From contig NZ_JAIUIE010000002.1 of the NCBI RefSeq assembly GCF_020165495.1, forward strand, positions 1 to 64,000: a DNA stretch of 64,000 bases. Direction: 5' to 3'. The translations under genes and the position numbers were made by a program. Positions 7,154 to 15,271 of this stretch are shown here, one piece after another. Positions within the stretch are counted from its first letter, which is position 1. Each line of letters starts with the position of its first letter. The notes beneath the pieces are model-generated. The model searched no databases and was not told the DNA's origin. It was given only the letters and a program-made list of their open reading frames with translations. This DNA is from Mesorhizobium sp. BR1-1-16 (GTDB taxonomy: Bacteria > Pseudomonadota > Alphaproteobacteria > Rhizobiales > Kaistiaceae).

Positions 7154-8211
7154 GCGAGACACAGAACATGGACGCCGATAACGATCTGGCGATCAGTATG
7201 CGCGGCGTCACCAAGATCTTCGGCAACACGCCGGAGGAAGCGCTGGCGCTGCTGCGCAAGGGCATGTCGAAGACCGAAGTCCAAGCCGAGACCGGCCATG
7301 TCGTCGGCCTCGACGACGTGTCGCTCGACATCGAGAAGGGGCAGATCTTCGTCGTGATGGGACTGTCCGGTTCCGGCAAATCGACGCTGATCCGCCATGT
7401 GAACAGGCTGATCGATCCGACGGGCGGCGAGATCGTCGTCAACGGCATCGATGTGCTGAAGATGACGCAGCCGGAACTTCGCACGTTCCGCCGGACCGAG
7501 ATCGCGATGGTGTTCCAGAAGTTTGGCCTGCTGCCCCACCGGACCGTGCTGGACAACGTCGCCTACGGCCTCGAAGTCCGAGGCGTCGCGAAGAAGCAGC
7601 GTCTGGACGAGGCGGCCAAATGGATCGAGATCGTCGGCCTTGCGGGCTATGAACATTCCCGCACGCGCCAGCTTTCGGGCGGCCAGCAGCAGCGGGTGGG
7701 GCTCGCACGCGCGCTCGCCATGGACACCGATATCATTCTGATGGACGAGGCGTTCTCGGCGCTCGATCCGCTGATCCGCTCGGGCATGCAGGACCAGCTG
7801 ATCCAGCTGCAGAAGGATTTGAACAAGACGATTCTGTTCATCACGCATGATTTCGACGAGGCGCTGAAAATCGGCAATCGCATCGCCGTTTTGAAGGATG
7901 GGTCTCTGCAGCAGGTCGGCAAACCCGAGGATATCGTTCTGAAGCCGGCCAACGAGCACATCGAGGAATTCGTGCGCGATGTGAACAAGGCGCGGGCCAT
8001 CCATGTCCGCTCGATCATGGAGCGCGGCGTGACGGAGCCCTGTGAGCAGGCGGTCTCGATCGATGCGCGCTGCGAGGATGTGCTGCCGCTCTTTGCCGAT
8101 CACAAATGGGTCGGCGTGCTCGACGCCGACGGCCAGCAGGTCGGCCGCGTCACCGCGCGTCAGGTGATCATGGCGCTGGCCAAACACACGCCGCCGCCGC
8201 TCGCAGCCTGA
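7150..8211 (+). CDS. choV: Choline/betaine ABC transporter ATP-binding protein
   Basis: 353-residue ATPase of the ProV family that energises the importer. The Walker A is GLSGSGKST, the Q-loop lies around VFQKFGLLPH, the signature is LSGGQQQRVGLARAL, Walker B is IILMDEAFSALDP and the H-loop is ITHDFDEA. The C-terminal 80 residues form a degenerate CBS-like regulatory region ending in VTARQVIMAL. The N-terminal EEALALLRKGMSKTEV is typical of ProV. The start ATG overlaps the permease stop. An in-frame upstream extension inside the permease gene is a shadow. Confidence 0.93.
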   Translation: MSETQNMDADNDLAISMRGVTKIFGNTPEEALALLRKGMSKTEVQAETGHVVGLDDVSLDIEKGQIFVVMGLSGSGKSTLIRHVNRLIDPTGGEIVVNGIDVLKMTQPELRTFRRTEIAMVFQKFGLLPHRTVLDNVAYGLEVRGVAKKQRLDEAAKWIEIVGLAGYEHSRTRQLSGGQQQRVGLARALAMDTDIILMDEAFSALDPLIRSGMQDQLIQLQKDLNKTILFITHDFDEALKIGNRIAVLKDGSLQQVGKPEDIVLKPANEHIEEFVRDVNKARAIHVRSIMERGVTEPCEQAVSIDARCEDVLPLFADHKWVGVLDADGQQVGRVTARQVIMALAKHTPPPLAA

Positions 8212-8333
8212 TGCCCGATGGCGGCGTCCGGATCCATGTTCGGGCGCCGCAGACGGCGGCGATGATAGCAAGGCGACCCTTGACCGCCGGGGATCGAATC
8301 GCGGAACGTATCGAGAACGATGCGGAGACGTCC

Positions 8334-8648
8334 ATGATCGCGACCCTTCAGGCTGCCTTCGAGCGGGCATCCTCGGCCTATGCCGAGACCTATGCCATCG
8401 ACCGCGATCCGGACTGGTTCGTCCTGAAGCTGGTCGAGGAAATGGGCGAGCTGACCCAGGCCTGGAACAAGTTCGAAGGGCGCAGCCGCCCGCACGGCCG
8501 TTCGGAGGATGAGCTTCGCCTGGCGCTCGCCGACGAGACGGCGGATCTTCTCGGCCATGTCCTGCTCTTTGCAGGCCAAAGCGGCATCGACCTCAACGCA
8601 GCGATCGAGCGCAAATGGCGCTTCCGCCCGGATGACCTTCGCGCCTAG
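8334..8648 (+). CDS. MazG-like nucleotide pyrophosphohydrolase domain protein
   Basis: 104 residues forming a single MazG-like helical domain, expected to hydrolyse (d)NTPs or a related pyrophosphate. The metal-binding pattern LVEEMGEL (residues 31-38) followed by DETADLLGH matches the EExxE...ExxD signature. An in-frame extension back to 8211 would add 41 residues without homology, so the ATG at 8334 was chosen. The gene ends 4 bp before the convergent nth. The substrate is unknown. Confidence 0.8.
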   Translation: MIATLQAAFERASSAYAETYAIDRDPDWFVLKLVEEMGELTQAWNKFEGRSRPHGRSEDELRLALADETADLLGHVLLFAGQSGIDLNAAIERKWRFRPDDLRA

Positions 8649-8652
8649 GGCG

Positions 8653-9360
8653 TCAGCCGATCGTCTTGTCCGGGAAGCGGCAGAGATCGGCAACGATGCA
8701 GACCGGGCAATCAGGCTTGCGTGCCTTGCAGACATAGCGCCCGTGCAGGATCAGCCAGTGATGTGCATGCAGGCGGTATTTGGCCGGCACGACGCGCTCC
8801 AGCTCCGTTTCGACGGCGACAACATCCTTGCCGGGCGCGAGGCCCGTGCGGTTGCCGACGCGGAAGATATGCGTGTCGACGGCGATGGTCGGTTCGCCAA
8901 AAGCGATGTTGAGGACGACATTCGCCGTCTTGCGTCCAACGCCGGGCAGAGCCTCCAGCGCCGCGCGGTCGGCGGGCACGGTTCCGCCATGCCGGGCGAT
9001 GAGCAATTCGGACAGGGCGACGACGTTCTTCGCCTTCATGCGAAAGAGGCCGATCGTCTTGATCATCTCGCGAACGCGGTCTTCGCCAAGCGCGACCATC
9101 TTTTCAGGCGTATCGGCGGCGGCGAAAAGCGCGCGCGTCGCCTTGTTGACGCCGGCATCCGTCGCCTGCGCGGAGAGCACGACGGCGACGAGCAGGGTGA
9201 ACGGATTGACGTAGAGAAGCTCGCCCTTCGGCTCGGGTTCGCGCGCTGCGAAGCGGGCGAAGAAGGTCTCGACCTCGGCGCGGGTGAATGGCCGCATCCG
9301 GCGCGGGCGGATCGCGGGGCGCGGGCGGGCAGGTGGCGCGGGAGGCTGGGAATCCGGCAT
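8653..9360 (-). CDS. nth: Endonuclease III
   Basis: 235-residue DNA glycosylase/AP lyase removing oxidised pyrimidines in base-excision repair. The helix-hairpin-helix LPGVGRKTANVV contains the catalytic Lys (K144), and D162 follows in VDTHIFR. The [4Fe-4S] ligands C211-X6-C-X2-C-X5-C227 are intact. The N-terminus is extended by a Pro/Arg-rich stretch of about 20 residues. The start is uncertain: ATG at 9360 is chosen, but an in-frame ATG at 9384 has a better upstream GGAG and would overlap the divergent DUF2244 start codon. Confidence 0.95.
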   Translation of the reverse strand: MPDSQPPAPPARPRPAIRPRRMRPFTRAEVETFFARFAAREPEPKGELLYVNPFTLLVAVVLSAQATDAGVNKATRALFAAADTPEKMVALGEDRVREMIKTIGLFRMKAKNVVALSELLIARHGGTVPADRAALEALPGVGRKTANVVLNIAFGEPTIAVDTHIFRVGNRTGLAPGKDVVAVETELERVVPAKYRLHAHHWLILHGRYVCKARKPDCPVCIVADLCRFPDKTIG

Positions 9361-9382
9361 GACTGATCTATACTGATCCGCC

Positions 9383-9874
9383 ATGAGCGACCGCAACTCC
9401 GATCATCCCGCGGAAATCGTGTTCGAGGCCGAGCTGAAGCCTTATCGCTCGCTGTCGCCGCGCGGCTTCGCGCTGCTTCTGATGTTCGTGGCCGGCACGT
9501 GCTTTGCCAGCGGCTTGCTGTTCTGGTCGCTCGGCGCCTGGCCGATCGCCGGGTTCTTCGGCCTCGATATCCTGGCGATCCAGTTCGCCTTCCGCCTTAA
9601 CTACCGTTCCGCACGGGCGCGCGAATTCGTCGAGGTGACGCGCGATCGCATCGAGATCCGCCGCGTTGCCGCAAGCGGCAAGACCGAAGTGTTCGATTTC
9701 AATCCCTATTGGGCGCGCTTCGAAGTGGAGCGCGTGCCGGACTGGGGTATCACGCGCATGATGCTGGCCTCGCATGGCCGCCGCCTCGCCATTGGCAATT
9801 TTCTCAACCCAGATGATCGCGAGGGCTTCGCCACCGCCTTTCAGGAGGCGTTGGCGCGCGTGCGCGGCAGCTGA
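9383..9874 (+). CDS. DUF2244 family membrane protein
   Basis: 163-residue protein with two adjacent membrane segments (about residues 28-50 and 52-72) followed by a soluble C-terminal domain containing PYWARFEVE and IGNFLNPDDREGFA, features of DUF2244. This family is widespread in alphaproteobacteria and is often near cytochrome oxidase or nth genes. It is divergent from nth, with 22 bp or less between the starts. The function is unknown. Confidence 0.85.
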   Translation: MSDRNSDHPAEIVFEAELKPYRSLSPRGFALLLMFVAGTCFASGLLFWSLGAWPIAGFFGLDILAIQFAFRLNYRSARAREFVEVTRDRIEIRRVAASGKTEVFDFNPYWARFEVERVPDWGITRMMLASHGRRLAIGNFLNPDDREGFATAFQEALARVRGS

Positions 9875-9983
9875 GTCGCGGGACGCGCGGGCTGCCGGGC
9901 GAAGCGGCAAGAATCGGGTGTCGCCGGTGTCGGCGCGATCCTAAGTTGGCAACATAGCCCAAGGCATTCCGGAACCTGACGCC

Positions 9984-10886
9984 ATGTTCAACATCGCATC
10001 CGCCCTCGCCAAGGCCGACCCTGTCCCGCCGGCGCCGCATCAGGATTACGAGATCATCCGCCGCGCGATCGAGTTCCTGACAGAGCATTGGCGCGAACAG
10101 CCTTCACTCGAGCGCCTCGCTGCCCATGTCGGCATGAATCCGCTGGCGCTGCAGAAGCTGTTCACGCGCTGGTGCGGCCTCTCGCCGAAGGCCTTCATCC
10201 AGGCCCACACGCTCGATCATGCCCGCATGCTGCTCGATAGCGACGCCTCGGTGCTCGATACGAGCTACGAGGTCGGCCTCTCCGGGCCGGGCCGCCTGCA
10301 TGATCTCTTCGTGACGCATGAGGCGATGAGCCCGGGCGCCTACAAGGCGCGCGGCGAGGGCGTCGCCATGAAATGGGGCTTTCACGGATCGCCCTTCGGC
10401 TATGCGCTGCTGATGATCACCGATCGCGGCCTTGCCGGTCTCGCCTTCGCCGATCCGGGCGAGGAGAAGGCGGCGCTTGCCGACATGCAGCGCCGCTTCC
10501 CCTGCGCCACCTATGAAGAGGACTGGGAGGCGACGGCGCCCTATGCGGCGCGCGTCTTCGAGCCCTCGCGCTGGAAGCCGGATACGCCGCTTCGCCTCGT
10601 CTTCATCGGCTCGGATTTCGAAGTGCGCGTGTGGGAAACGCTGCTGTCGGTGCCGCTTGGCCATGCGGCGACATATTCGCAGATCGCCGAGAAGGTGAAG
10701 AACAACCCCAAGGCAGCGCGCGCCGTCGGCGCGGCGGTCGGGCGAAACCCCATCTCCTTCGTCGTGCCATGCCACCGCATTCTCGGCAAATCCGGCGCAC
10801 TTACGGGTTACCATTGGGGCCTGACGCGCAAGCGCGCCATCCTCGGTTGGGAAGCCGGCGTCGTGCAGCAGCCCTCCGAGGGTTGA
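9984..10886 (+). CDS. AraC-type HTH / O6-methylguanine-DNA methyltransferase fusion
   Basis: 300-residue fusion. Residues 20-120 are an AraC-type DNA-binding domain (LERLAAHVGMNPLALQKLFTR). Residues 130-295 are a methylated-DNA-cysteine methyltransferase with acceptor Cys263 in PCHRI. It repairs O6-alkylguanine by suicidal transfer and may regulate genes. Compared with E. coli Ada, the N-terminal zinc/methylphosphotriester domain is absent, so it cannot sense damage through that route. Single gene, with the SDR gene 50 bp downstream. Confidence 0.93.
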   Translation: MFNIASALAKADPVPPAPHQDYEIIRRAIEFLTEHWREQPSLERLAAHVGMNPLALQKLFTRWCGLSPKAFIQAHTLDHARMLLDSDASVLDTSYEVGLSGPGRLHDLFVTHEAMSPGAYKARGEGVAMKWGFHGSPFGYALLMITDRGLAGLAFADPGEEKAALADMQRRFPCATYEEDWEATAPYAARVFEPSRWKPDTPLRLVFIGSDFEVRVWETLLSVPLGHAATYSQIAEKVKNNPKAARAVGAAVGRNPISFVVPCHRILGKSGALTGYHWGLTRKRAILGWEAGVVQQPSEG

Positions 10887-10936
10887 TGCGGCGTCGGCAG
10901 ACGGCATAGTCTCCGGGCGCTTCGTCTGGAGACCTC

Positions 10937-11818
10937 ATGCAGGACAACCATCTCTTCATTTTCGGCATCGGCTATTCGGCGCTCGCCTTCGCGCGGCGTG
11001 CCGCAGGCCGCTACGGATCGATTACCGGCACCGTGCGCTCGGCCGAGAAGGCCTCCTCCTTGAGGGCCGAGTGCATCGACGCAATGGTTTTCGACGGTGT
11101 GCACGCCACGGACGAAGTTCGGGCGGCACTCGGACGAGCCACCCACCTCGTGCAGTCGATCGCGCCCGATGCCGCTGGCGATCCGGCGCTCAGGATCTTT
11201 GAGCCCGATCTTCGCCTGTCTCGGGCGCTTCGCTGGATCGGCTACCTATCCACCGTCGGCGTCTATGGCGATCACGGCGGCGGCTGGGTCGACGAGGCGA
11301 CGCCGCCCCGCGCTGTCTCCGAGCGGTCGCGCAACCGCGTTGCGGCGGAAGCGGCCTGGCAAGCGCTGGGCGCCGAGATCGGTGTGCCCGTTGCGCTTTT
11401 GCGCCTCGCCGGCATCTATGGCCCCGGCCGCAATACCTTCGTCAATCTCGCTGACGGGTCAGCGCGGCGGCTGGTCAAACCCGGTCAGGTCTTCAACCGC
11501 ATTCATGTCGAGGATATCGCCGCCATTGTCGCGGCGGCCGCCGAACAGCGGGCGAGCGGCGTCTTCAACGTGACCGACAACGAGCCGGCACCGCCGCAGG
11601 ATGTCGTTGCCTATGCCGCGGAACTCGCCGGCTATCCGCCGCTGCCGGACATTCCCTTCGAGAGCGCATCGCTCTCGCCGATGGCACGCTCCTTCTATGG
11701 CGAGAACAAGCGTGTCTCGAATGCGCGGCTTTCGCACGATCTCGGCATCACGCTGGCCTATCCGACCTATCGCGATGCGCTGGCCGCGCTCTGGACGAGC
11801 GGGACCTGGCGCGGCTGA
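10937..11818 (+). CDS. NAD-dependent epimerase/dehydratase-like SDR protein (YeeZ-like)
   Basis: 293-residue Rossmann-fold protein. The N-terminal nucleotide loop is FGIGYSALAFARR rather than the usual GxxGxxG. YLSTVGVYGDHGGGWVDE and LRLAGIYGPGRN are typical of extended SDR epimerase-like proteins. The classical YxxxK motif is replaced by an RNRVAAE stretch, so catalysis is uncertain. It follows the MGMT fusion in the same direction. The substrate is unknown. Confidence 0.8.
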   Translation: MQDNHLFIFGIGYSALAFARRAAGRYGSITGTVRSAEKASSLRAECIDAMVFDGVHATDEVRAALGRATHLVQSIAPDAAGDPALRIFEPDLRLSRALRWIGYLSTVGVYGDHGGGWVDEATPPRAVSERSRNRVAAEAAWQALGAEIGVPVALLRLAGIYGPGRNTFVNLADGSARRLVKPGQVFNRIHVEDIAAIVAAAAEQRASGVFNVTDNEPAPPQDVVAYAAELAGYPPLPDIPFESASLSPMARSFYGENKRVSNARLSHDLGITLAYPTYRDALAALWTSGTWRG

Positions 11819-11824
11819 GCTGCG

Positions 11825-12574
11825 TCAGCCCTTGGCGCCGCCATAGCGCTCCGTACGCACGGTCTCGAACGGGACGCCCGCGGCGAGCACCAGATCAGCC
11901 GCCGCCTCGACGAAGGGTGTCGAGCCGCAGATATAGGTGAGGGCAGGGCGGCCGCCGGCAAGAGCATCGTCCATCAGCTTCATATCGATACGTCCGAAAC
12001 GGAGCCCGGGCCTTGCCTGCTCGCGGGTCAGCGTCACGATCACCTTGAGGTTCGCGTCCTCGTCGGCGCGGCGGAGAAGCTCCTCGCGCCAGATGAGATC
12101 GTCATAGCGCCTTGCCGAAACCACCAGCACAGCCGGAATATCGGGCGCGACCGCTGCACGATGGCGCAGGATCGACATCAGCGGTACGAGGCCGGACCCG
12201 CCGGCAACGAGTAGGATCGGCCCGCCAAGCGGCTGGTCCCAGATGAAATGACCGCCGATCGGACCGCGCAATTCGATCCGGTCGCCAACATCGGCCACGT
12301 CATGGAAGAAGGGCGAGACCTCGCCATCCGGCAGTGCCTCGATGGCGAGCTCGATGGTGCCGCTCGTATTCGGCGCCGAGCCGATCGAATAGGAACGTTG
12401 CGCCTGGTAGCCATCAGGCGCGGTCAGGCGGATGTCGACATGCTGGCCCGCCGTGAAGCCGGTCCAGATGTCCGGCCGCAGGCGGAAGCTCTTCACGGTC
12501 GGCGTCTCGACATGCACAGCCTCGATCACCGCTTCCTGCCAGAGAAGCCGTTTCGGCTGTGCGGAACCATCCAT
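11825..12574 (-). CDS. Ferredoxin/flavodoxin-type FAD-NAD(P)H reductase
   Basis: 249-residue flavoprotein with an FAD-binding domain (RSYSIGSAP around residues 67-75, GPIGGHFIW) and an NAD-binding domain (LLVAGGSGLVPLMSIL, YICGSTPFVEAAADLV). There is no C-terminal 2Fe-2S plant-type domain, so it is a bare reductase. ATG 12574 was chosen because it lies 8 bp after the stop of the sulfite-oxidase-like gene, giving a tight operon. The context suggests it passes electrons between NAD(P)H and that molybdoenzyme, which is inference. Confidence 0.87.
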   Translation of the reverse strand: MDGSAQPKRLLWQEAVIEAVHVETPTVKSFRLRPDIWTGFTAGQHVDIRLTAPDGYQAQRSYSIGSAPNTSGTIELAIEALPDGEVSPFFHDVADVGDRIELRGPIGGHFIWDQPLGGPILLVAGGSGLVPLMSILRHRAAVAPDIPAVLVVSARRYDDLIWREELLRRADEDANLKVIVTLTREQARPGLRFGRIDMKLMDDALAGGRPALTYICGSTPFVEAAADLVLAAGVPFETVRTERYGGAKG

Positions 12575-12582
12575 CGGCGCGC

Positions 12583-13188
12583 TCAATCGCCGGTGAACCG
12601 CTGCTCGCGCCACGGGTCGCCATACATGTTATAGCCGCGCAGTTCCCAGAAGCCGCCCTCGTCACGCTTGGTGAACTGGAGGCCGTTCACCCATTTTGCC
12701 GATTTCCAGAAATAGAGATGCGGCACCAGCAGCCGCGCCGGCCCGCCATGATCCGGCGTGATCGGCTTGCCTTCATAGGCTGTCGCGATCATCGCCTTGC
12801 CGTCCACGAGATCGGCGGTCGGCACATTCGTCGTGTAGCCGTCGAAGGAATGCGCCAGCGTGAATGCCGTCGGCGGGGCGATTCCGGCTTCCGCCAGGAT
12901 GTCGTCGATCATCACGCCCGACCAGGCGGTGTTGAATTTCGACCATTTCGTCACGCAGTGGATGTCGCGCGTCAGCTTGACATGCGGCAGCTTGGTGAAT
13001 TCGTCCCAGCTCCAGCGCGCGACCGGCCTGACGCCGTCCTTCAGCGTGAAGCTCCATTTCTCCATGTCGACGCGCGGCGTCGGCCCGGCCGAAAGCACCG
13101 GGAAATCCTCTGTCAGATATTGTCCGGGCGGCAGGCGGTCACTTTCGCCTTCGCTTGGACGCTTGCCGAAGAAGCCTCTGGTCGCCAT
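12583..13188 (-). CDS. Sulfite-oxidase-like molybdopterin oxidoreductase
   Basis: 201-residue Moco-binding domain protein of the sulfite oxidase/YedY fold. C78 in DIHCVTKWSKF is the expected molybdenum ligand. DGYTTNVPTADLVDGKAM, GGPARLLVPHLYFWKSAKWV and GFWELRGYNMYGDPW are family features. There is no signal peptide or twin-arginine motif, so it is predicted cytoplasmic, unlike MsrP. It is co-transcribed with the flavin reductase 8 bp downstream, forming a two-component redox pair. The substrate (sulfite, or an S- or N-oxide) is unknown. Confidence 0.88.
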   Translation of the reverse strand: MATRGFFGKRPSEGESDRLPPGQYLTEDFPVLSAGPTPRVDMEKWSFTLKDGVRPVARWSWDEFTKLPHVKLTRDIHCVTKWSKFNTAWSGVMIDDILAEAGIAPPTAFTLAHSFDGYTTNVPTADLVDGKAMIATAYEGKPITPDHGGPARLLVPHLYFWKSAKWVNGLQFTKRDEGGFWELRGYNMYGDPWREQRFTGD

Positions 13189-13230
13189 GCGCGTGCTCCT
13201 GCTGTCGTGAATTTGGAATATGGCCGCGGA

Positions 13231-13998
13231 TCAAGCGATCGCCGCGACGGCCGAGATGATCTTGGCAAGGTCTTCCGGCCGCGACAGGCGGTGGCCGGCG
13301 TCCTTGACGAGGGTCAGGACGACATCGTCCTCGGCAAGATGTGAGACGAGGTCGACGGCATGCCCCCACGGCACCTCCTCGTCGAGCACGCCCTGGATGA
13401 TATGGACCGGTGCGCGGATGGCAATCGGCTTCTCGCCGAGAAGATGGCGGGCGCCATCCTCGATCAGCGCTTTCGTGATGACATAGGGCGTGCCGGAATA
13501 GGCGCTTGGCAGCCGCCAGGCGCCGGTCGTCTCCATTTCGGCCCGCGCCTCGGCGCTCATATGCGGCAGGATCAGGCTGTGCGTCATGTCGATGGCCGGC
13601 GCCAGCAGCACCAGGCCGGCGATGCGCGTCCGGCCGCTCCGCGCCTCGGCGAGCGCCAGCAACAAGGCGATCCAGCCGCCCATCGACGAGCCGACCACGA
13701 CCAGCGGCGCTCCGGCGGCCCGGTCGAGCACCGCCGCGGCCTCTTCCAGCCAGCGCGAGATGGTGCCGTCGGCAAATGCGCCGCTCGATTCGCCATGGCC
13801 GGAATAGTCGAATCGGGTGATCGCCCGTCCGGTTTCAGCCGCGAAGGCGTCGAGCGCTTCGGCCTTGGTGCCCCGCATGTCCGACATGAAGCCGCCGAGA
13901 AACAGGACGCCCGGAGCCTTTCCCGATCGTTCGAGAACCGCGATTGTCCGCGCGGCGTCGCCGTTACCGACCGTGATCTCCGTCCGCGCGAGGGTCAT
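13231..13998 (-). CDS. Alpha/beta hydrolase
   Basis: 255-residue soluble hydrolase. The nucleophile elbow is GSSMGG with Ser105, and the probable remaining triad is Asp206 (GVLDEEVPW) and His236 (DAGHRLSRPED). The oxyanion region is around FLGGFMSDM (33-41) and FDYSGHGESSG follows. The family includes esterases and acyl-peptide hydrolases close to human ABHD10. The substrate is unknown. It is read in the same direction as the molybdoenzyme pair but starts 42 bp upstream, so co-transcription is possible. Confidence 0.88.
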   Translation of the reverse strand: MTLARTEITVGNGDAARTIAVLERSGKAPGVLFLGGFMSDMRGTKAEALDAFAAETGRAITRFDYSGHGESSGAFADGTISRWLEEAAAVLDRAAGAPLVVVGSSMGGWIALLLALAEARSGRTRIAGLVLLAPAIDMTHSLILPHMSAEARAEMETTGAWRLPSAYSGTPYVITKALIEDGARHLLGEKPIAIRAPVHIIQGVLDEEVPWGHAVDLVSHLAEDDVVLTLVKDAGHRLSRPEDLAKIISAVAAIA

Positions 13999-14068
13999 TC
14001 GTCCGCTCCTTGATCGCCTTCCGGCCGCTTCCTATCTAGGGAAACGCCCCCGGTCGGTCCAGTTCAGG

Positions 14069-14097
14069 TTGACTTTCCGGGTCTGTTGGCCGATTTT
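14069..14097 (+). promoter_or_regulatory. Weak candidate promoter for infC
   Basis: TTGACT (14069-14074) is followed after 17 nt by GATTTT (14092-14097). The -35 is good and the -10 poor. It lies in the 236-bp gap between the divergent hydrolase gene and infC. Confidence 0.3.
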
Positions 14098-14234
14098 CAT
14101 CCCTAAGTCAGGGGTCGGAGGACCCGATAGGCCGAGCACGGTTTCCGAGCAGTCCTGCCGGAAGCAGTCGCGTCGGTCGCTGTCGTTTTTCCCTTCGCCC
14201 CGATTGCCTGCAATAGTTAGAGGAGACTGCCCCC

Positions 14235-14774
14235 ATTCGCCGCCCCTTCAAAGCGCCACTTCCTTCCAAGGATGGCCCGCGTATCAACCGCGAGATCCGC
14301 GGTATCCGCGAGGTCCAGCTGATCGATCAGGACGGCCAGAACATCGGCCCGACTCCGCTTGATGAAGCCCTTGCCATGGCCTCAGAGGCCGGCCTCGATC
14401 TCGTCGAGATCGCGCCGAATTCCGAGCCGCCGGTCTGCAAGATCCTGGATTTTGGCCGCTTCAAATATCAGACGCAGAAGAAGGCCAACGAGGCCCGCAA
14501 GAAGCAGAAGATCGTCGAAGTCAAAGAAATCAAGATGCGCCCTGCCATCGATGACCACGATTACGAGGTCAAGATGAAGGCCATCAAGCGTTTCTTCGAG
14601 GAGGGCGACAAGGTCAAGCTGACGCTGCGCTTCCGCGGCCGCGAGATGGCGCACCAGCATCTCGGCATGAAGCTGCTCGAGCGCGTGCGCGACGAGACCG
14701 CCGAGATCTCGAAGGTCGAGGCCGAGCCGAAGCTCGAAGGTCGCCAGATGATCATGGTGCTCGCTCCTCGCTGA
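14235..14774 (+). CDS. infC: Translation initiation factor IF-3 (ATT start codon)
   Basis: 179-residue IF-3, binding the 30S subunit and proofreading initiator tRNA and start codon. The frame runs upstream of any ATG to an ATT at 14235-14237. AGGAG (14221-14225) lies 9 nt before it, and the product begins (M)[20 protein letters not shown], the normal IF-3 N-terminus. An internal ATG at 14376 would remove the whole N-domain. Rare AUU initiation is the known basis of IF-3 autoregulation in E. coli, and the same logic is expected here. It is first gene of infC-rpmI-rplT-pheS-pheT. Confidence 0.97.
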   Translation: MRRPFKAPLPSKDGPRINREIRGIREVQLIDQDGQNIGPTPLDEALAMASEAGLDLVEIAPNSEPPVCKILDFGRFKYQTQKKANEARKKQKIVEVKEIKMRPAIDDHDYEVKMKAIKRFFEEGDKVKLTLRFRGREMAHQHLGMKLLERVRDETAEISKVEAEPKLEGRQMIMVLAPR

Positions 14775-14852
14775 GCGGGTACCCTTTCCCATTCGCCCGT
14801 TTTCCATCGCCGCCATGATGCGCGGAGATGGCGCATGGGCGTTACTTGGCGC

Positions 14853-14881
14853 TTGTACTGGCGAAGCATCGCCGCTATAAC
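14853..14881 (+). promoter_or_regulatory. Candidate internal promoter for rpmI-rplT
   Basis: TTGTAC (14853-14858), 17-nt spacer, TATAAC (14876-14881). The -10 matches 5 of 6 and the -35 matches 3 of 6. It would give a leader of about 165 nt before rpmI, containing the paired elements at 14953-15027. Confidence 0.45.
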
Positions 14882-14952
14882 CGCGCCGTTTCCGAGCCGC
14901 CCGGCGCGAGGGGCTCCCCATATGGGGATGTTTCTCAGGGCATGCCGCGGCG

Positions 14953-15027
14953 GTTCACGAATGCTTCCATGCCGAAGCGGACCGTCCTCCGTGAATCGTG
15001 AGATTCGCGGCGCGGCGGCCGTTCACG
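14953..15027 (+). promoter_or_regulatory. Structured rpmI leader with alternative pairings
   Basis: CGTGAAT (14990-14996) can pair with GTTCACG at 14953-14959, with an identical GTTCACG at 15021-15027, or locally as CCGTGAATC (14989-14997) with GATTCGCGG (15002-15010) around a GTGA tetraloop. These pairings are mutually exclusive. IF3-L35-L20 operons are commonly autoregulated by L20 binding an mRNA leader, so this may be such an element. The regulatory role is inference. Confidence 0.45.
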
Positions 15028-15052
15028 TCGGCGCAGATCCAAGGATGTGAAA

Positions 15053-15247
15053 ATGCCCAAGTTGAAGACCAAGAGCGGAGCGAAGAAGCGCTTCAAGCTC
15101 ACGGCGACTGGCAAGGTGAAGACGGCCCAGGCTGGCAAGCGGCACGGGATGATCAAGCGCACGGCCAAGTTTATCCGCAATGCGCGTGGCACCACCACGC
15201 TCTCGGATGCCGATGCGAAGATCGTCAAGCAGTTCCTGAACGGCTGA
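15053..15247 (+). CDS. rpmI: 50S ribosomal protein L35
   Basis: 64-residue basic ribosomal protein of the large subunit. It starts [17 protein letters not shown] and ends [10 protein letters not shown], the complete family length. An in-frame ATG two codons earlier (15047) exists, but MPKLKTK is the conserved start, and AAGGA at 15041-15045 is correctly spaced from 15053. It lies between infC and rplT. Confidence 0.97.
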   Translation: MPKLKTKSGAKKRFKLTATGKVKTAQAGKRHGMIKRTAKFIRNARGTTTLSDADAKIVKQFLNG

Positions 15248-15271
15248 GCCCCCTGAACCGGAGATAATACC

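Noticed and set aside
14376-14378. ATG as the infC start
   Set aside because: It would delete the conserved IF-3 N-domain. The frame is open upstream to a properly spaced ATT start.
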